From NCBI GenBank assembly GCA_945859605.1, contig OX243825.1:2211424-2275423 (forward strand): a stretch of DNA of 64,000 bases, given 5' to 3'. The notes under the pieces are model-generated. The model saw only the letters and a program-made list of their open reading frames with translations. It searched no databases and was not told where the DNA came from. The translations under genes and the position numbers were made by a program. Positions 63,895-64,000 of the stretch are shown one piece after another. The DNA is from Lumbricus rubellus (Eukaryota; Annelida; Clitellata; Crassiclitellata; Lumbricidae). The number at the start of each line of letters is the position of its first letter. Position 1 is the first letter of the stretch.

Positions 63895-64000
63895 TGTAAA
63901 GGTTTAAATTTACCCCCTCCTTAACATTACCTCCCTGCAAACTGTAATTTGCATCAATCATCGTATTTATTGCACTAAAAATATCAGAAAAATCATTTCG
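63895..64000 (-). repeat. dispersed repeat, inverted relative to 2925-3045
   Basis: aaatttaccccctccttaac, then ctgcaaactgtaatttgcat and aaatatcagaaaaatcattt match the reverse complement of 2935-3045. It is cut by the window end. Confidence 0.6.

Overview
The window looks like nuclear DNA of an invertebrate deuterostome, most likely an echinoderm. Genes have introns and GT/AG splice sites, intergenic DNA is packed with tRNA-derived SINEs, CR1/L2- and RTE-type retroelement tails and 8-bp-TSD DNA transposons, the motif AGGCCTA is very common, and the main genes are a local family of fibrinogen-related (FReD) secreted proteins. The echinoderm call is inference; nothing here fixes species or class.

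The backbone is a minus-strand tandem array of coiled-coil FReD genes built from three exons: exon 1 (signal peptide plus coiled-coil/glycosylated stalk, ends in phase 1), exon 2 (first part of the FReD, about 212 nt, ends in phase 0) and exon 3 (C-terminal FReD, about 375 nt with stop). Four sets are complete and in frame: gene A (exons 20398-20932, 3536-3750, 1376-1750), B (34702-35152, 28799-29010, 27443-27814), E (52364-53291, 50925-51136, 48576-48950) and F (62909-63389, 61583-61794, 58574-58948), predicting about 374, 344, 504 and 355 aa. An orphan exon 1 (C, 41242-42016) and a broken exon 3 (D, 45227-45537) are remnants of further units. Stalk length differs between paralogues by number of a ~36-51 aa repeat. 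The FReD lacks the usual N-terminal subdomain but keeps the calcium-site motif DxDND, and all copies share an additional C-x3-C-x2-C cluster. The likely role (secreted oligomeric lectin/recognition protein) is inferred from the family.

Layout: 1-5.1 kb exons 3 and 2 of gene A with a MULE-like TIR element; 5.1-18.3 kb a tRNA-derived SINE split at its B box by a tandem LTR element (LTR-internal-LTR-internal-LTR, minus strand) with gag-protease ORFs of 1009 aa and a truncated pol; 18.3-21 kb rest of gene A intron and exon 1; 21-27.4 kb spacer with a hAT-type MITE and a 1.1-kb TIR element; 27.4-35.2 kb gene B with an RTE-like tail, two hAT-type elements (one 2.3 kb, nested in a SINE) and a frameshifted RT relic; 35-41 kb spacer with SINE, hAT element and CR1/L2 tail inside a TIR element; 41-45.5 kb orphan exon 1 C, a plus-strand pseudogene and exon 3 D; 45.5-53.4 kb an RTE tail with tandem duplication, then gene E; 53.4-57.3 kb a duplicate of the 42-44.7 kb block carrying a TA-flanked foldback element; 57.3-63.5 kb SINEs, a large (CATA)n array and gene F.

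Because the array arose by segmental duplication, paralogous units act as controls for each other: several transposons sit in one unit while the matching unit shows the uninterrupted site (23988-24523 vs ~38552; 37206-38014 vs ~23080; 54725-55887 vs 43294-43297; 60001-60727 vs ~50295; 50106-50251 vs ~59960; 25984-27061 vs ~47600). All homology statements come from reading by eye, without alignments or database searches.
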